From Acanthochromis polyacanthus (Eukaryota > Chordata > Actinopteri > Pomacentridae), in NCBI RefSeq assembly GCF_021347895.1, contig NC_067120.1, forward strand, positions 11,455,361 to 11,519,360: DNA of 64,000 nucleotides. The letters are read 5' to 3'. Made by a program: the position numbers and the translations under genes. Positions 62,018 through 64,000 of the stretch are shown here, piece by piece (the stretch's first letter is position 1; each line of letters starts with the position of its first letter). The notes under the pieces were generated by a model. The model was not told the DNA's origin, did not search any database, and was given only the letters and a program-made list of their open reading frames with translations.

Positions 62018-62298
62018 TTGTTTTCATGGAGTGCCTGTTGGAGCTTGTTAATTCTACCGCTGCTTGAGGCTGGTGGTGCAGTTCCAAACACCCAGGTGGC
62101 TCTGCGGTGGAATATAAGCCTCGGCTTTCTGAAATACTTCACGACGAGATCGGGACACAAAATGAGGAAGTGTTCATCTTGTGGGGGGTCAAAGGCCACA
62201 GAGTGCAACACCGTGCTGACTACAGCTCCGCGGTCGAGAAAGGCCAGTCCAGAGTTGTAAGAGTTAACGTGGATCAGCTGCATGGTGAGTCTGTGCAT
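62018..62298. other. GC-richer patch open in three frames
   Basis: Over ~280 bp, two + frames and one - frame are all open. The - frame (about 107 codons, containing SGLAFLDRGAVVSTVL) has C/G-ending codons more often than the surroundings. On the + strand an acceptor-like CCGCTGCTTGAG (to 62067) and a donor GTT|GTAAGAG (near 62256) or CATG|GTGAGTC (near 62284) could bound an exon. No frame matches a protein I recognise. It could be an exon, a decayed exon or a non-coding conserved element. Confidence 0.25.
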
Positions 62299-64000
62299 GG
62301 AATGGCTACTGACAGACTGCTAATGAGGCCATTATCAGGTCTCGTCCTCTCCTCTCCTCCGGGGACACCAGTGGATGTTCTGTACCACATCTCAATTGAA
62401 TTTCATTCCACAGGGCTTGTTTATAGTAAATGCATTTGCTTGAATTAATCCACGAGGAGTGTGAGAAACATGATTTGGCCCATCTGAATGCAGAAATTTA
62501 GTGTTTAGTATCCGCTTCAGATCAGCATCCGTACCCGCAGTGTGCCGACGGAAACGCTGCAGCTTCACGATCACAATTTCTGTTTTGAACCCCGGCAAAT
62601 AAACAAGTTATTGACTAAAATGATTCTATTGATTTTCTCCACATCACTGATTTAATACGCACAGACAGCTGACCATCAGTCCCTTTGTGGCTAAATCAAT
62701 GCCCTAATGAACAAGTATCAGCAGCGTATTGGCATGCTGTCACTGGTAATGTGGAGCAGTCAAGGAAGAGTGTGATCAAGAGCAAATGAAGCAGCTTTGC
62801 AGGAAACATTGGTCCCTTGGGAGGCCTGGGCTTTTAAACACAATTATATACAGTTGGAGGCACTATATTTGTTGAATTGCTGAAAGGACAGAGCAACACT
62901 CCTTTCCCCTTTACTCTGGATAATCCACAGAACACGCTGTCGACAACTTTTATAGTGGCTATTGCTTTTGTTCAAAGTAGTATGGGTTTTTGTAATTTGG
63001 ATCATGGGAGTGTTGAAAGAGAAAAGTCAGAGTGCAGTGAGACCTTAATTAAACACACAGTTCAGTGAATGGCTATGTAGCAAACAGCTTTATTTATATT
63101 TAAAAAGTAGATCTTTTCGTACGTGTGACCGTATCTGGTTTAATGTGACATTTTAGAGGATTTCCTTAGTTTGTTTTTTAGAAGTAGCCACTGACTGATC
63201 TGAGTCATCATCCTGACTTGTAAGAAACTCTCAAAAGGTATTTTCCACATACACACTGTAGGTGAAAACTGCAGACAACATGCAACTTCCAACTCTCTCC
63301 TGATGCCCTGATTGTAATACGGCTGTTATCCTCCTTCCAAATGTTTTTGGGTAACCTGCCAACAGATTCAACCCCTGCTATCCTGGCTTGTTTGTTTTTT
63401 CTTCTCCTTAGCCATAACCCGGTGTTAAGCCACAGTGTGAAGAGCCCTGCTCAGTTCTAGAAACACTGACACAGACAACTACTGATAGTGGCAGTTAAAC
63501 ATGTTCCTGCGTGGGCCTCGGCCCTGACTCATCTGGTGAACTTTGAAGATCTTGTGGGGGGGACGCCATCATCAAAATTGAGATGTCTGCACCGTCTCTC
63601 ACGTCACATTGTTGTGAATCGTTTACCGTGGCCTGTCTGCGTCTAGTTTGTATCTCAGGCACGCTCCATTTGATTCTATCAGGCTCTGAATGATATTTTG
63701 TTCATTAGACAGTGTGCAATATGAGACCAGTGTTGACACAACCTGAGTTAATGTGTTTAGTGACTCTAATGGATCATAGAGGTCCTAATGAAACATTGCC
63801 ATGGGAAGATTTATGTTGCAAGCTGCTGAGTCCTCATTTCCATTTTATATGTGGTTAGAAATACCTTTATTCAATGAATAGAACACAACAGAAGATGCTA
63901 AATGAATACAGCTATTTCAAGTACAACACACCAATAAATAAACAATCAAAAAGCCTGTTACAATTACTTCATTAATATGAAATTGTTGCCCTGTGGAGGA
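62299..64000. other. non-coding stretch with no gene recognised
   Basis: Unique-looking sequence without repeats or splice-bounded frames. The composition resembles the candidate regulatory blocks around 62640-62780 but the site density is lower. Confidence 0.45.

Noticed and set aside
1..64000. CRISPR arrays, operons, rRNA, tRNA and known microRNA genes
   Set aside because: I looked for direct-repeat/spacer arrays, tRNA box pairs and common vertebrate microRNA mature sequences on both strands and saw none.

Overview
This window looks like a non-coding, AT-leaning stretch of a ray-finned (teleost, probably percomorph) fish chromosome: the inside of a very large intron, or a gene desert. Three things point there. 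No open frame exceeds about 140 codons in 64 kb, and none of the open frames reads like a protein family I know. Degenerate interspersed repeats match, from memory, families that are abundant in teleosts, including a Tc1-like transposon relic. Between the repeats lie many repeat-free stretches with homeobox (TAATTA), POU octamer (ATGCAAAT) and similar short sites, as seen around developmental regulator genes in vertebrates. There are no operons, CRISPR arrays, rRNAs, tRNAs or recognisable microRNAs.

Layout. 1-170 is a pyrimidine-rich tract, followed by a strong G-quadruplex motif (529-547). From about 1.6 to 9.7 kb, perfect POU octamers recur nine times. Candidate regulatory blocks sit near 4.0-4.6, 5.96-6.37, 10.1-10.35, 13.6-14.0 and 16.8-17.4 kb. 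Repeats in the left half are a deleted Tc1-like element (11998-12450), a small terminal-inverted-repeat element (15951-16206), a dispersed teleost repeat (19429-19682) and a long-armed foldback element (27681-28326). In the middle are two related fragments of a common teleost repeat (30770-30833 and 32905-33131), a G-rich cluster (31843-31926) and a candidate block with a perfect octamer (34380-34640). In the right half are a weak repeat fragment (41900-41974), a block rich in homeobox-like sites (46060-46400), another dispersed repeat (49020-49375), the best exon candidate in the window (51512-51541), a 91-bp CTCCT microsatellite (53419-53509), a long CA repeat (55640-55695), a short CpG-dense island (56763-56985) and a GC-richer patch open in three frames (about 62018-62298).

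The best gene evidence is the 30-nt microexon at 51512-51541 on the + strand. It has near-consensus splice sites on both sides and a length divisible by three. If it is real, the window is mostly intronic sequence of one large + strand gene, which I could not name. All statements about conservation or regulatory function are inference, because only one sequence is visible. Repeat identities rest on recalled consensus sequences, not on a search.
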